A DNA stretch of 26,728 nt from an uncultured Prevotella sp. (lineage in GTDB: Bacteria > Bacteroidota > Bacteroidia > Bacteroidales > Bacteroidaceae). Each line of letters starts with the position of its first letter. Position 1 is the first letter of the stretch. Below, one piece after another: positions 13,788 through 22,488 of this stretch. The position numbers were made by a program, and so were the translations under genes. The notes below the pieces were generated by a model, which saw only the letters and a program-made list of their open reading frames with translations, was not told the origin of the DNA and did not search any database. The stretch spans positions 1 to 26,728 of the forward strand of contig CAKPZC010000031.1 in NCBI GenBank assembly GCA_934203355.1. Reading direction: 5' to 3'.

Positions 13788-14639
13788 ATGCTTAGTGTAA
13801 ACGAATTGGAAGACCGCCTTATTGACCTCGCTTTTGCCGAGGACATAGGCGACGGCGACCACACAACCCTTTGTTGCATCCCTGATACAGCTATGGGCAA
13901 GTCGCATTTGTTGATAAAGGAAGACGGAATCCTTGCAGGTGTTGAAGTGGCTAAACGTGTATTTGCACGCTTCGACCCGACTATGCAGGTGGAAGTGCTT
14001 ATTGGCGACGGTGCGCACGTGAAGAAGGGCGACATCGCAATGGTAGTTACCGGCAAGGTGCGCTCATTGCTCCAGACAGAGCGTTTGATGCTCAACATCA
14101 TGCAGCGCATGAGCGGTATTGCCACAATGACAGCCAAGTATGTAGAGCGCTTGAAGGGTACAAATACCCACGTGCTCGACACCCGCAAGACCACTCCTGG
14201 TCTGCGTATGCTCGAGAAGCAGGCTGTGAAGATAGGTGGCGGCATGAATCATCGCATAGGTCTGTTTGACATGATTCTGCTCAAGGACAACCACGTTGAC
14301 TTTGCAGGAGGCATTGCCAACGCCATCAACCGTTGTCATGAGTATCTGAAGGAAAAGGGTCTGGACTTGAAGATTGAAATCGAGGTGCGCAACTTCGACG
14401 AGCTTCGTCAGGCTATGGAATGTGGCGGAATCAACCGCATTATGCTCGACAACTTCTCGGTGGAGAATACAAAGAAGGCTGTCGAGATGGTTGGCGGCAA
14501 ATACGAGACCGAATCGAGTGGTGGTATAACTTTCGACACAATCCGCGACTATGCAGAATGTGGAGTAGACTTCATCTCTGTGGGTGCCCTCACTCACTCT
14601 GTGAAGGGTCTTGACATGTCGTTCAAGGCTTGCGAATAA
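13788..14639 (+). CDS. nadC: Nicotinate-nucleotide pyrophosphorylase (carboxylating)
   Basis: A 283-residue cytoplasmic enzyme of NAD biosynthesis that turns quinolinate and phosphoribosyl pyrophosphate into nicotinate mononucleotide, CO2 and pyrophosphate. Visible motifs are EDIGDGDHTT (18-27), AGVEVAKRVFARF, LLQTERLMLNIMQRMSGIAT, the substrate-binding DTRKTTPGLR (131-140), GGGMNHRIGLFDMILLKDNH (150-169), EIEVRNFDELRQA and IMLDNFS. Length and motifs are normal. No other NAD gene is present in the window. A strong terminator-like hairpin begins 9 nt after its stop codon. Confidence 0.97.
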   Translation: MLSVNELEDRLIDLAFAEDIGDGDHTTLCCIPDTAMGKSHLLIKEDGILAGVEVAKRVFARFDPTMQVEVLIGDGAHVKKGDIAMVVTGKVRSLLQTERLMLNIMQRMSGIATMTAKYVERLKGTNTHVLDTRKTTPGLRMLEKQAVKIGGGMNHRIGLFDMILLKDNHVDFAGGIANAINRCHEYLKEKGLDLKIEIEVRNFDELRQAMECGGINRIMLDNFSVENTKKAVEMVGGKYETESSGGITFDTIRDYAECGVDFISVGALTHSVKGLDMSFKACE

Positions 14640-14648
14640 ACAAAAATA

Positions 14649-14706
14649 AAAAAGTCCTACTCCCCTGTTCCCTCCCTATGTGGAGGGTAGGGGAGCGGGA
14701 CTTTTT
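14649..14706 (+). terminator. Strong terminator after nadC
   Basis: AAAAAGTCC (14649-14657) pairs with GGACTTTTT (14698-14706). Inside it CTCCCCT (14660-14666) pairs with AGGGGAG (14689-14695), and CCCTCC (14670-14675) with GGAGGG (14682-14687). The 3' arm ends in a T-run. The hairpin ends only 13 nt before the ATG of the C69 peptidase gene, leaving no room for a promoter between them. Confidence 0.85.
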
Positions 14707-14719
14707 AACTTATTATACT

Positions 14720-16363
14720 ATGCAGATATCTAAACAAATCAAGACTTGTGCCCTTGCCGCCCTTATGTCGGCATCGGCAATGGAGGCTTCTGCCTGCACC
14801 AACTTTATTGTAGGCAAGAATGCGAGTGTTGACGGTTCGGTGATGGTGTCGTATAATGCCGATGACTACGGCATGTTCGGCTACCTATGCCACTATCCAG
14901 CGGCTACCCATCAGAAGGGCGAGATGCGCAAGATTTATGATTGGGACTCGGGCGAGTATCATGGCGAGATTCCTGAGGCGCCAGTTACATATAATGTTAT
15001 AGGCAATATCAACGAGTTTCAGCTTTCTATTGCCGAGACGACCTATGGTGGACGTGAGGAGATGGTCGACCCTACAGGCATTATCGACTACGGCTCACTC
15101 ATCTACATCACCCTTCAGCGTGCCAAGACAGCCCGTGAGGCAATTGCCGTGATGACCTCGCTTGTTGAGACCTATGGCTATTGTTCCGAGGGCGAGACAT
15201 TCTCAATATGCGACCCCAACGAGGCATGGATTATGGAAATGCAGGGCACCGGCAAGGGTTCGAAGGGAGTTGTGTGGGTGGCAATGCGCATTCCCGACGA
15301 CGCCATTTGTGCCCATGCCAACCAGAGCCGCATAGGTAAGTTCAATATGAAGGACAAGAAGAACGTGATGTACTCGAAGAACGTCATCTCCTATGCGCGC
15401 AAGATGGGTTGGTTTAATGGCAAGGATGCCGACTTCTCATGGAAAAACACTTATGCGTTCCCCGATTTCTCGGGTCGTCGTTTTTGTGACGCTCGTGCAT
15501 GGAGCTTCTTCAACCATTGGCAGAAAGGTTTCGACCGCTACTTGCCATGGGCTATTGGTAAGGACGAAAATGCCGAGGACATGCCTCTGTGGATAGTTCC
15601 CGACCGCAAACTTAGCGTTCACGACGTGGAGATGTGCATGCGCGACCACTATGAGGGCACGGCTCTGTCGATTGATTCTACCAACGTGGGTGGCGGTATT
15701 TATGAGATGCCTTATCGTCCGACACCACTTACCTACAAGGTAGACGGCAAAGACTACTTTAACGAGCGTCCTGTGTCGACTCAGCAGACTGCATTCACTT
15801 TTGTGTCGCAGCTTCGCTCATGGCTACCCAATGAGATTGGTGGAATAATATGGTTTGGCAACGACGACGCCAACATGGTGGCCTACACCCCTGTGTATTG
15901 CGGCAATACCGTGCAGCCCGAGTGCTATAACACGCCGGGTGCCGACGCTGTCACATATTCCGACAAGAACGCCTTCTGGGTGTGCAACTGGGTGAGCAAC
16001 ATGATCTATCCCCGCTACTCCCAGCTCTTCCCCGAGTTGAAGACTGTGCGCGACTCGCTCGAATCGAGCTATTTTGCAGCCCAGAAAGAGGTGGAGGCAA
16101 AGGCTCAGGCCATCTATGCCACAGACAAGGCGGCTGCCGTGAAATATCTTAACACCTATAGCAACGACAAGGCACAGCAGATGCTTACCGCATGGCATGA
16201 ACTCGGACGACTCATCGTTGTGAAGTATAACGACATGGCAGTCAAGAAGACTAAGGACGGTAAACTGACACGCTCGGTAGTGCGTCCAGGTTATCCCGCA
16301 AGTTTCGCAAAGAAACTCGTGAAGGAGACTGGCGACTGGTATGCTGTGCCAGCCAAGAAATAG
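14720..16363 (+). CDS. Secreted peptidase of family C69 (dipeptidase)
   Basis: A 547-residue Ntn-hydrolase-type peptidase of family C69 (PepD-like dipeptidases). The frame could start at 14630, but that upstream part runs through the terminator, so ATG 14720 is the likely start. It gives a typical signal peptide (MQISKQIKTCALAALMSASA then MEASA), and cleavage after Ala25 exposes Cys26 in CTNFIVGKNAS as the N-terminal nucleophile, exactly what this family needs. Downstream blocks are DGSVMVSYNADDYGM, GNINEFQLSIAETTYGGREE, YGYCSEGETFSICDPNEAWI and GTGKGSKGVVWVA. It is probably periplasmic or cell-surface and degrades dipeptides from protein digestion. It and the DPP4-like peptidase downstream fit an amino-acid-scavenging lifestyle. 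Confidence 0.92.
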   Translation: MQISKQIKTCALAALMSASAMEASACTNFIVGKNASVDGSVMVSYNADDYGMFGYLCHYPAATHQKGEMRKIYDWDSGEYHGEIPEAPVTYNVIGNINEFQLSIAETTYGGREEMVDPTGIIDYGSLIYITLQRAKTAREAIAVMTSLVETYGYCSEGETFSICDPNEAWIMEMQGTGKGSKGVVWVAMRIPDDAICAHANQSRIGKFNMKDKKNVMYSKNVISYARKMGWFNGKDADFSWKNTYAFPDFSGRRFCDARAWSFFNHWQKGFDRYLPWAIGKDENAEDMPLWIVPDRKLSVHDVEMCMRDHYEGTALSIDSTNVGGGIYEMPYRPTPLTYKVDGKDYFNERPVSTQQTAFTFVSQLRSWLPNEIGGIIWFGNDDANMVAYTPVYCGNTVQPECYNTPGADAVTYSDKNAFWVCNWVSNMIYPRYSQLFPELKTVRDSLESSYFAAQKEVEAKAQAIYATDKAAAVKYLNTYSNDKAQQMLTAWHELGRLIVVKYNDMAVKKTKDGKLTRSVVRPGYPASFAKKLVKETGDWYAVPAKK

Positions 16364-16375
16364 AAAGCCAGAGAA

Positions 16376-16453
16376 AAACAGCTGATATTGCAAGGCAACA
16401 TAAACAGCTGATTCCGCAAGCTTACATAAACAGCAGATTTCGCAAAGACAACA
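16376..16453 (+). repeat. Three tandem imperfect 26-bp repeats
   Basis: Units start at 16376, 16402 and 16428 with an exact 26-bp period. Each begins AAACAGCTGAT or AAACAGCAGAT and has GCAA at a fixed place. The first two units agree at about 20 of 26 positions. The array starts 12 nt after the C69 gene stop and runs into the long inverted repeat below. Confidence 0.75.
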
Positions 16454-16536
16454 CAAGCGGCACGCGCAACAAGGGCAATAGTGCAATAATTCACTTCGCT
16501 ATTGCCGAGGTTGTTCATGCTCTTTGTGTTGTCTTT
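16444..16536. terminator. Long nested inverted repeat after the C69 gene
   Basis: The outer arms AAAGACAACACAA (16444-16456) and TTGTGTTGTCTTT (16524-16536) are perfect over 13 bp. Inside are CAAC/GTTG (16467-16470, 16510-16513) and GGCAATAG/CTATTGCC (16474-16481, 16499-16506), with symmetric unpaired stretches of 10 and 3 nt on both sides. A pyrimidine-rich CTTTATATT follows. It may act as a terminator or a processing structure. Confidence 0.6.
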
Positions 16537-16625
16537 CTTTATATTATAATTTCGGTATTGTCTTCCTTTTTTACATATCTGATAAAAATAAGTTTGAAAA
16601 AATCATTAATTTAAATTTTTCTTAC

Positions 16626-16633
16626 TAACTTTG
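16626..16633 (+). promoter_or_regulatory. -7 promoter element upstream of the serine acetyltransferase remnant
   Basis: TAACTTTG at 16626-16633 matches the Bacteroidota -7 box. TTTG at 16593-16596 is too far away (29 nt) for a regular -33 element. It probably now drives the remnant and the methyltransferase gene behind it. Confidence 0.5.
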
Positions 16634-16712
16634 TGGTCTAAATAATAATTATTATTCCGTGTTTGCGTTCCGGTGCAGGCACAACGACTTATTGACAATA
16701 CAAAGAATACAG

Positions 16713-17103
16713 ATGAGTGACAGTAATTTGGCAGGAATACTCACCACAGCCGTAGACAAATTATCTGACCCCCAATTATGTGAGGGTTTGTTTCATCCGC
16801 ATCGTGACGGCAATCCATTGCCTTCGGGGAAAGTCCTCGAAGAAATAATCGCATTGTCAAGAGCCGTGCTTTTCCCTGGTTTTTACGGTTATTCCCAATT
16901 AAACAACAACACGTTGCGCTATCATATAGGCGTGAGTGTGGAGCGTCTCTACAGATTGCTGCGCGACCAGATACAGGCAGGACTATGCTTTGTAGACGAA
17001 GATACGCATTGGCGACGGTTGCGTGATAGGAGCAAACACATGGGTGACCGAAGACATGGAAGCGGACACCATAAAAACAGAAAAGAAAGAAAACAAGAAA
17101 TAA
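16713..17103 (+). pseudogene. epsC: Serine O-acetyltransferase with deleted middle
   Basis: The first frame, from ATG 16713, reads MSDSNLAGILTTAVDKL, then LPSGKVLEEIIALSRAVLFP, TLRYHIGVSVERLYRLL and DQIQAGLCF: the N-terminal helical part of EpsC/CysE-type serine acetyltransferases, which make O-acetylserine for cysteine synthesis. In another frame, from about 17002 to the stop at 17101-17103, comes IRIGDGCVIGANTWVTEDME, the end of the left-handed beta-helix of the same family. The catalytic centre between them, around 170 residues judged by family length, is missing and the join is out of frame. The N-terminal frame simply continues as a nonsense tail to 17132. The gene is therefore inactive unless the truncated N-terminal part has another role. 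Confidence 0.85.
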
Positions 17104-17118
17104 TCGCTTTACAACAAA

Positions 17119-18636
17119 ATGAAAGAATTTGAACTTATTGCCAAGACCTTTATGGGCTTAGAGCCTGTCTTGGCAAAAGAACTCACCGCCTTGGGTGCAA
17201 ACAATGTGCAGATTGGTCGTCGTATGGTGTCGTTCACAGGCGACAAAGAAATGATGTATCGAGCTAACTTCCAGCTCCATACAGCAATACGTATTCTGAA
17301 GCCTATAGCTAAATTCAAGGCTGCTTCGGCTGACGACGTGTATGAGGAGATAAAGAAAATAGACTGGAGCCAATACATCGAGAAGGGAAAGACTTTCTCG
17401 GTAGACTCGGTTGTGTATTCGGAGGAGTTCCGCAACTCGCGCTTTGTCACCTATAAGGTGAAGGATGCCATTGTCGACCAGTTCCGCGAGAACACCGGAA
17501 CACGTCCCAACATCTCTGTGAGCAACCCAGATATCCGTTTGAACATACATATCGCCGAGACTGCTGCCACCCTGTCGCTCGATTCGAGTGGTGAGTCGCT
17601 CCATCGTCGTGGCTATCGTCAGGAGTCGGTAGAGGCTCCCTTGAACGAGGTGCTTGCGGCTGGTATGATTCTGATGACGGGATGGAAGGGCGAGACCGAT
17701 TTTATCGACCCCATGTGTGGTTCGGGCACTCTCGCTATTGAGGCGGCACTTATTGCTCGCAATATGAGTCCGGGCGTGTTCCGCAAGGAGTTCGCCTTCG
17801 AGAAATGGACAGATTTCGACCCAGAGCTTTTCGACACCATATATAATGATGATTCGCAGGAGCGCGAGTTCACCCATCACATCTATGGCTACGACATCGA
17901 CATGAAGGCTGTGAACACAGCTCGTCTTAATGTGCGTGCGGCTGGCCTGTCCAACGACATCACAATCGATTGTGCCGACTTCAAGGATTTCACCAAACCA
18001 GCCGAGAAGAGCATCCTTGTAGTTAATCCTCCCTATGGCGAGCGTATCTCTACCCCTAACCTGCTCAACACATATAAAATGATTGGCGAGCGTCTGAAGC
18101 ATGCCTTTATGGGTAATGAGGCATGGGTGCTCAGCTATCGTCAGGAGTGCTTCGAGGCTATCGGACTGAAGCCGTCAATCAAGATTCCGGTCTACAACGG
18201 CTCTTTGGAGTGCGAGTTCCGCAAGTATAGCATCTTCGACGGCACAATGAAGGAATTCCGCCAGGAAGGAGGCATCGTGAAGACCGAAGAGGAGAAGCGC
18301 CAGATGGCAGAGAAACATCGTTTCAAGAAGAATCGCGAGTTCAAGAAGCGACTCGACGAAGATGCTGAGAATGAGGAGGCTGACATCCGTTCGTTCAAGT
18401 TCCGCTCGATGGACCGTCGCAACGACAACGATGGTGCGAAGCGTGGCGGCAAATCGTTTGGCGGCAAGCGTTTCGATCGCGACGATAGCAAATCGTTTGG
18501 CGGCAAGCGTGACGGCAAGCGCGACGACAAATCGTTCTCGCGTGGACGCGACGACAAGGGTTTCGGCAAGGGATTCAAGGGCGACCGCAAGGGCGGCAAA
18601 GGTTTCAACAAAAATAAATTCGACGATGAGGATTAA
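17119..18636 (+). CDS. THUMP-domain rRNA (guanine-N2) methyltransferase, RlmL-like
   Basis: A 505-residue class I SAM-dependent RNA methyltransferase. The N-terminal ~45-150 is a THUMP RNA-binding domain (preceded by FELIAKTFMGLEPVLAKEL), and residues ~160-370 are the catalytic domain with LHRRGYRQESVEAPLNEVLA, DPMCGSGTLAIEAALIARN (198-216), IYGYDIDMKAVNTARLN and the N-P-P-Y motif NPPYGERIS (303-311). Relatives modify 23S rRNA (RlmL/K) at guanine N2. The C-terminal ~120 residues (385-505) are Lys/Arg/Gly/Asp-rich with repeated KSFGGKR and similar units, a basic disordered tail likely to aid RNA or ribosome binding. The start codon overlaps the dead end of the serine acetyltransferase remnant. 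It overlaps the next gene by 11 nt. Confidence 0.92.
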   Translation: MKEFELIAKTFMGLEPVLAKELTALGANNVQIGRRMVSFTGDKEMMYRANFQLHTAIRILKPIAKFKAASADDVYEEIKKIDWSQYIEKGKTFSVDSVVYSEEFRNSRFVTYKVKDAIVDQFRENTGTRPNISVSNPDIRLNIHIAETAATLSLDSSGESLHRRGYRQESVEAPLNEVLAAGMILMTGWKGETDFIDPMCGSGTLAIEAALIARNMSPGVFRKEFAFEKWTDFDPELFDTIYNDDSQEREFTHHIYGYDIDMKAVNTARLNVRAAGLSNDITIDCADFKDFTKPAEKSILVVNPPYGERISTPNLLNTYKMIGERLKHAFMGNEAWVLSYRQECFEAIGLKPSIKIPVYNGSLECEFRKYSIFDGTMKEFRQEGGIVKTEEEKRQMAEKHRFKKNREFKKRLDEDAENEEADIRSFKFRSMDRRNDNDGAKRGGKSFGGKRFDRDDSKSFGGKRDGKRDDKSFSRGRDDKGFGKGFKGDRKGGKGFNKNKFDDED

Positions 18637-20848
18637 GTATCTGTCAACACTACTGTTTGGCTTGCTTGCATCGCTTACAGTTAGCGCGCAGCAGCTAAAG
18701 GAGTTCACGCTCGAAGACTTGAACTTCGGCGGTACCAATTATCGCAATATGGTGCCCCAGACTCGTCATTGCGCATGGTGGGGCGACCAGCTTGTGCGCC
18801 TTGAGGGCGACGCTTGCTACTTGGTAAACAAAACCAGCGGCAAGGAAACCAAGCTATTCGACAAGAGCGAAATCAACCAATGGATTGCCCCCACGCGTTC
18901 CATAAAGGTGAATTCGCTTAGTGGCGCAACATTTCCCTATGCCGACAAGTCGATTGTCGTGTTGCGAGGAGGAGCCACCATCTATGTCGTTGACTTCAAG
19001 AAACGCTGTCTTGTGTCAGAGACCGAGATAGCCGACGGCGACAACCTGCTCGAAAGCAACTACAAGAGTGGAGCCATGGCTATTCTGCGCGACAACAACC
19101 TCTTCTTGCGTCTGGGCGACAAGGAGTGGCAATTGTCAAAGGACGGTTCGCGCGAGATTGTTTATGGTCAGACCGTGCATCGCGACGAGTTTGGCATCCA
19201 CAAGGGCACATTCTTCAGCAACGGAGGCTCCAAGCTCGCATTCTATCGCATGGACCAGTCGATGGTGGTGGATTATCCCCAGGTGACAATCCCCGAGATT
19301 GACTATTTCAACCATCCCGAGACCGAGACATGTAGTGCAAAGCCAGCTCCCGACAAATATCCCATGACTGGCGAGACATCACATAAGGTAACAGTTGGCG
19401 TGTTCGACACGGCGACAGGCAAGACCGTCTACTTGAAGGCGGGCGACCCGACCGACCGCTATTTCACCAATATTTCGTGGAGTCCCGACGACCGGACAAT
19501 CTACATGTTCGAGCTTAACCGCGACCAGAACGACTGCCGCCTTGTCAGCTACGACGCCACAACAGGCGAGAAGACAGGCGAGCTCTATCGCGAGACCGAC
19601 GAGAAATACGTAGAGCCCCAGCACCCCATCATGTTCCTGCCTTGGGACAACAGCCAGTTTATCATGCAGAGCCAGAAGGACGGCTACAACCACTTGTATC
19701 TCTGCTCCCTCGGCAAGCATGGAAGCCGCATGGCAGGCAACACAGAGTCGCTCGACATCCGACAGATTACTTCGGGCAAGTGGGTCGTAATGGATGTTCT
19801 CGGCTTCAACGCCAAGCGTAAGAGCATCATCATAGCCTCGAACGAGCTTAGCCCAATACAGCGCAACATCTTCGCGGTAGACCTGAAGACTGGTAAGCGC
19901 ACTCTTGTCGACGAAACTGGCGACGGATGGCACAACGGAATGCTGAGCGCGAGCGGAGCCTTTGTTTTCGACAAATACTCATCGCCCGACGTTCCCAACA
20001 ATCTGGCAGTTGTCAACACCGAGAACGGAAAGCGATTCAGCTATTTCCGCGCCGACGACCCTTGGAAGGGTTATAATGTGCCCGAATACTCATGCGGCAC
20101 AGTAAAGGCAGCCGACGGCACTACCGACCTGTATTGGCGCATGGTGAAGCCTACAAACTTCGACCCCAACAAGAAATATCCCGCTATAGTCTATGTCTAC
20201 GGCGGACCTCACGCCCATAACGTAGACGCGCGCTGGCACTACTCTTCGCGCTCATGGGAGACCTACATGGCACAGAACGGCTATCTCTTGTTCATCCTCG
20301 ACAACCGTGGCTCGGAGAACCGTGGCAAGGAGTTTGAGCAGGTCACGTTCCGCCAGCTCGGTCAGGAGGAGATGAAGGACCAGATGAAGGGTGTGGAATA
20401 CCTGAAGAGTCTTGCTTATGTCGATGCCGACCGTATCGGCGTGCATGGATGGAGCTTTGGCGGCTTCATGACAATCTCGCTCATGACCAATTATCCCGAC
20501 GTGTTCAAGGTGGGCGTAGCCGGTGGACCAGTTATCGACTGGCATTGGTATGAGGTGATGTATGGCGAGCGCTACATGGACACGCCCCAGGCTAACCCCG
20601 ATGGTTATAAGAAGACCTCGTTGCTCTATAAGGCCAAGGATCTGAAGGGCAAGTTGCAGATAATAACAGGCGACAACGACGTTACTGTTGTGCCGCAGCA
20701 TTGCCTCTCGTTCATCAAGGCTTGCATAGCAGCTGGCACTCAGCCCGACTTCTTCGTATATCCGGGTGAGCCCCACAACATGCGCGGCCACCAGAGCACT
20801 CATTTGCATGAGCGCATAAGCCAGTATTTCTTCGACTACTTGAAGTAA
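18626..20848 (+). CDS. Secreted dipeptidyl-peptidase IV-like serine peptidase (S9)
   Basis: A 740-residue S9-family exopeptidase. ATG 18626 gives a clean signal peptide (MRIKYLSTLLFGLLASLTVSA, cut before QQL); codons before it are the antisense-like shadow of the methyltransferase tail. A beta-propeller N-terminal region (~60-480) is followed by an alpha/beta hydrolase domain with YVYGGPHAHNV, the nucleophile S610 in HGWSFGGFM, D685 in TGDNDVTV and H717 in GEPHNMRG. DPP4-type enzymes remove X-Pro or X-Ala dipeptides from peptide N-termini in the periplasm, important for peptide-fermenting Prevotella and Porphyromonas species. It overlaps the methyltransferase gene by 11 nt, so the two may be translationally coupled although functionally unrelated. 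Confidence 0.93.
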   Translation: MRIKYLSTLLFGLLASLTVSAQQLKEFTLEDLNFGGTNYRNMVPQTRHCAWWGDQLVRLEGDACYLVNKTSGKETKLFDKSEINQWIAPTRSIKVNSLSGATFPYADKSIVVLRGGATIYVVDFKKRCLVSETEIADGDNLLESNYKSGAMAILRDNNLFLRLGDKEWQLSKDGSREIVYGQTVHRDEFGIHKGTFFSNGGSKLAFYRMDQSMVVDYPQVTIPEIDYFNHPETETCSAKPAPDKYPMTGETSHKVTVGVFDTATGKTVYLKAGDPTDRYFTNISWSPDDRTIYMFELNRDQNDCRLVSYDATTGEKTGELYRETDEKYVEPQHPIMFLPWDNSQFIMQSQKDGYNHLYLCSLGKHGSRMAGNTESLDIRQITSGKWVVMDVLGFNAKRKSIIIASNELSPIQRNIFAVDLKTGKRTLVDETGDGWHNGMLSASGAFVFDKYSSPDVPNNLAVVNTENGKRFSYFRADDPWKGYNVPEYSCGTVKAADGTTDLYWRMVKPTNFDPNKKYPAIVYVYGGPHAHNVDARWHYSSRSWETYMAQNGYLLFILDNRGSENRGKEFEQVTFRQLGQEEMKDQMKGVEYLKSLAYVDADRIGVHGWSFGGFMTISLMTNYPDVFKVGVAGGPVIDWHWYEVMYGERYMDTPQANPDGYKKTSLLYKAKDLKGKLQIITGDNDVTVVPQHCLSFIKACIAAGTQPDFFVYPGEPHNMRGHQSTHLHERISQYFFDYLK

Positions 20849-20884
20849 TGAACATTGATAATTAATTTAATTAACAGTATAGAA

Positions 20885-22153
20885 ATGAAAGTTCTTTTGT
20901 TGGGAAGCGGCGGCAGAGAGCACGCCTTGGCATGGAAAATCGCCCAGAGCGACAAGTGTGAAAAACTCTTCATAGCTCCCGGTAATGCCGGAACGGCAGA
21001 GGTAGGCGAGAATGTGGCCATTAAGGCCGACGACTTTGAGTCGTTGAAGCAGTTCTGCGTCGACAACGGCGTCGACATGGTTGTGGTGGGTCCCGAGGAC
21101 CCATTGGTAAAGGGAGTCTACGACGACTTCCGCGACGACGAGCGCACTCGCCACATTCCGGTCATCGGTCCGTCGAAGGCTGGTGCCGTGCTCGAGGGAA
21201 GCAAGGATTTTGCCAAGCGTTTTATGATGCGCCATAACATCCCGACTGCCAAGTACGAGACATTCGACGGTAATACGCTCGACGAGGGTCTGAAGTTCCT
21301 TGAGACACTCCAGGCTCCCTATGTGCTCAAGGCCGACGGTCTGTGTGCCGGCAAGGGCGTTCTTATTGTCCCCACTCTTGAGGAGGCAAAGAAGGAGCTG
21401 CGCGACATGCTCGGCGGAATGTTCGGATGTGCTTCGGCGCGTGTTGTCATCGAGGAGTTTCTTAGCGGCATCGAGTGCTCGGTGTTTGTGCTCACCGACG
21501 GCAAGAATTATAAGATACTGCCCGAGGCAAAGGACTATAAGCGCATAGGCGAGCACGACACAGGTCTGAACACAGGAGGTATGGGAAGCGTCACTCCCGT
21601 GCCGTTTGCCGACGAGGCATGGATGAAGAAGGTCGACGAGCGCATCATTCGCCCCACAGTAGAGGGCCTTGCAGAGGAAGGCATCGACTACAAGGGATTC
21701 ATCTTCTTTGGACTCATCAACGTTGATGGCGAGCCAATGGTGATTGAATACAACTGCCGTATGGGCGACCCCGAGACCGAGAGCGTGATGTTGCGCCTTA
21801 AGAGCGACATCATGGACCTCTTTGAGGGTGTGGCTGCTGGCGACCTTGACAAGCGCACCATCGAGTTCGACCCGCGTGCTGCCGTATGCGTAATGCTCGT
21901 TAGTGGCGGTTATCCCGAGGCCTACGAGAAGGGCTATGTCATCGAGGGTATCGACAAGGTAGAGGGTTCAGTAGTGTTCCATTCGGGCACAGCCGTCAAG
22001 GATGGCAACGTCGTGACCAATGGAGGCCGCGTGATAGCAGTCAGCAGCTATGGCAAGGACAAGGACGAGGCATTAGCCAAGTCGTTTGCCGAAGCTATGA
22101 AAATCAACTTCACAGGCAAGTATTTCCGCAGAGACATCGGCAAGGACCTCTAA
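20885..22153 (+). CDS. purD: Phosphoribosylamine-glycine ligase
   Basis: A 422-residue ATP-grasp enzyme of purine synthesis that joins phosphoribosylamine and glycine. The start is ATG 20885 ([20 protein letters not shown]); the frame extends upstream without a suitable start. Further motifs are [33 protein letters not shown], the ATP-grasp part with [32 protein letters not shown] and [20 protein letters not shown]. Length and motifs are normal. It follows the S9 peptidase gene by 36 nt. No other purine gene lies nearby. Downstream is 275 nt of repeat-containing non-coding sequence and then a strong terminator. Confidence 0.97.
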   Translation: MKVLLLGSGGREHALAWKIAQSDKCEKLFIAPGNAGTAEVGENVAIKADDFESLKQFCVDNGVDMVVVGPEDPLVKGVYDDFRDDERTRHIPVIGPSKAGAVLEGSKDFAKRFMMRHNIPTAKYETFDGNTLDEGLKFLETLQAPYVLKADGLCAGKGVLIVPTLEEAKKELRDMLGGMFGCASARVVIEEFLSGIECSVFVLTDGKNYKILPEAKDYKRIGEHDTGLNTGGMGSVTPVPFADEAWMKKVDERIIRPTVEGLAEEGIDYKGFIFFGLINVDGEPMVIEYNCRMGDPETESVMLRLKSDIMDLFEGVAAGDLDKRTIEFDPRAAVCVMLVSGGYPEAYEKGYVIEGIDKVEGSVVFHSGTAVKDGNVVTNGGRVIAVSSYGKDKDEALAKSFAEAMKINFTGKYFRRDIGKDL

Positions 22154-22428
22154 ACTCCTTGCTTGGCTCGGTTTTTAGAGTCAGCATGTCCAAATAAAGG
22201 TCATGCTAAACTTAAATAATTGAACTTTAGCAAGTTCATAGAATTCAGAAGTTAAAGAAGTTAGCGCTCCCTACGGTCGCTAGAATTTCTTGCTAAGGCA
22301 AGCGGCAAAGCCGAGCGATAGTCAGTACTCTTTTGGCTGAATATTCATCTGTAAGGCATACGGCTTTAAATTCTATAACTTCTTTAAATTCTATAACTTC
22401 TGATTGAATTAAATAATTTATAGAAGCA
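22154..22428. repeat. Non-coding stretch with small inverted and tandem repeats
   Basis: No gene is seen. At the right, the 18-bp unit TTAAATTCTATAACTTCT occurs twice in direct tandem (22366-22383, 22384-22401). At the left, 22248-22264 (AGAAGTTAAAGAAGTTA) is an imperfect inverted version of the same unit pair, so about 100 bp are bracketed by inverted repeats. Between them lie short palindrome-like parts (GCGCTCCCTACGGTCGC, GCGGCAAAGCCG). The structure resembles a miniature mobile element, but no target duplication or transposase is evident. Confidence 0.55.
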
Positions 22429-22477
22429 GGGAACCGTCTTCTTTTCATTAGATTTGAAGACGGTTCCCGCTTTTTTT
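22429..22477 (+). terminator. Strong terminator after purD region
   Basis: GGGAACCGTCTTC (22429-22441) pairs perfectly with GAAGACGGTTCCC (22456-22468), followed by GC and seven T residues (22471-22477). It ends 11 nt before the ATG of the next gene, so no promoter can fit between. Confidence 0.88.
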
Positions 22478-22488
22478 AATAAATATTT

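Noticed and set aside
14630..14719. N-terminal extension of the C69 peptidase
   Set aside because: It overlaps the end of nadC and the terminator hairpin, and would bury the signal peptide that ends exactly at the catalytic cysteine.
18362..18625. N-terminal extension of the DPP4-like peptidase
   Set aside because: This part is a shifted reading of the methyltransferase tail; the signal peptide begins at ATG 18626.
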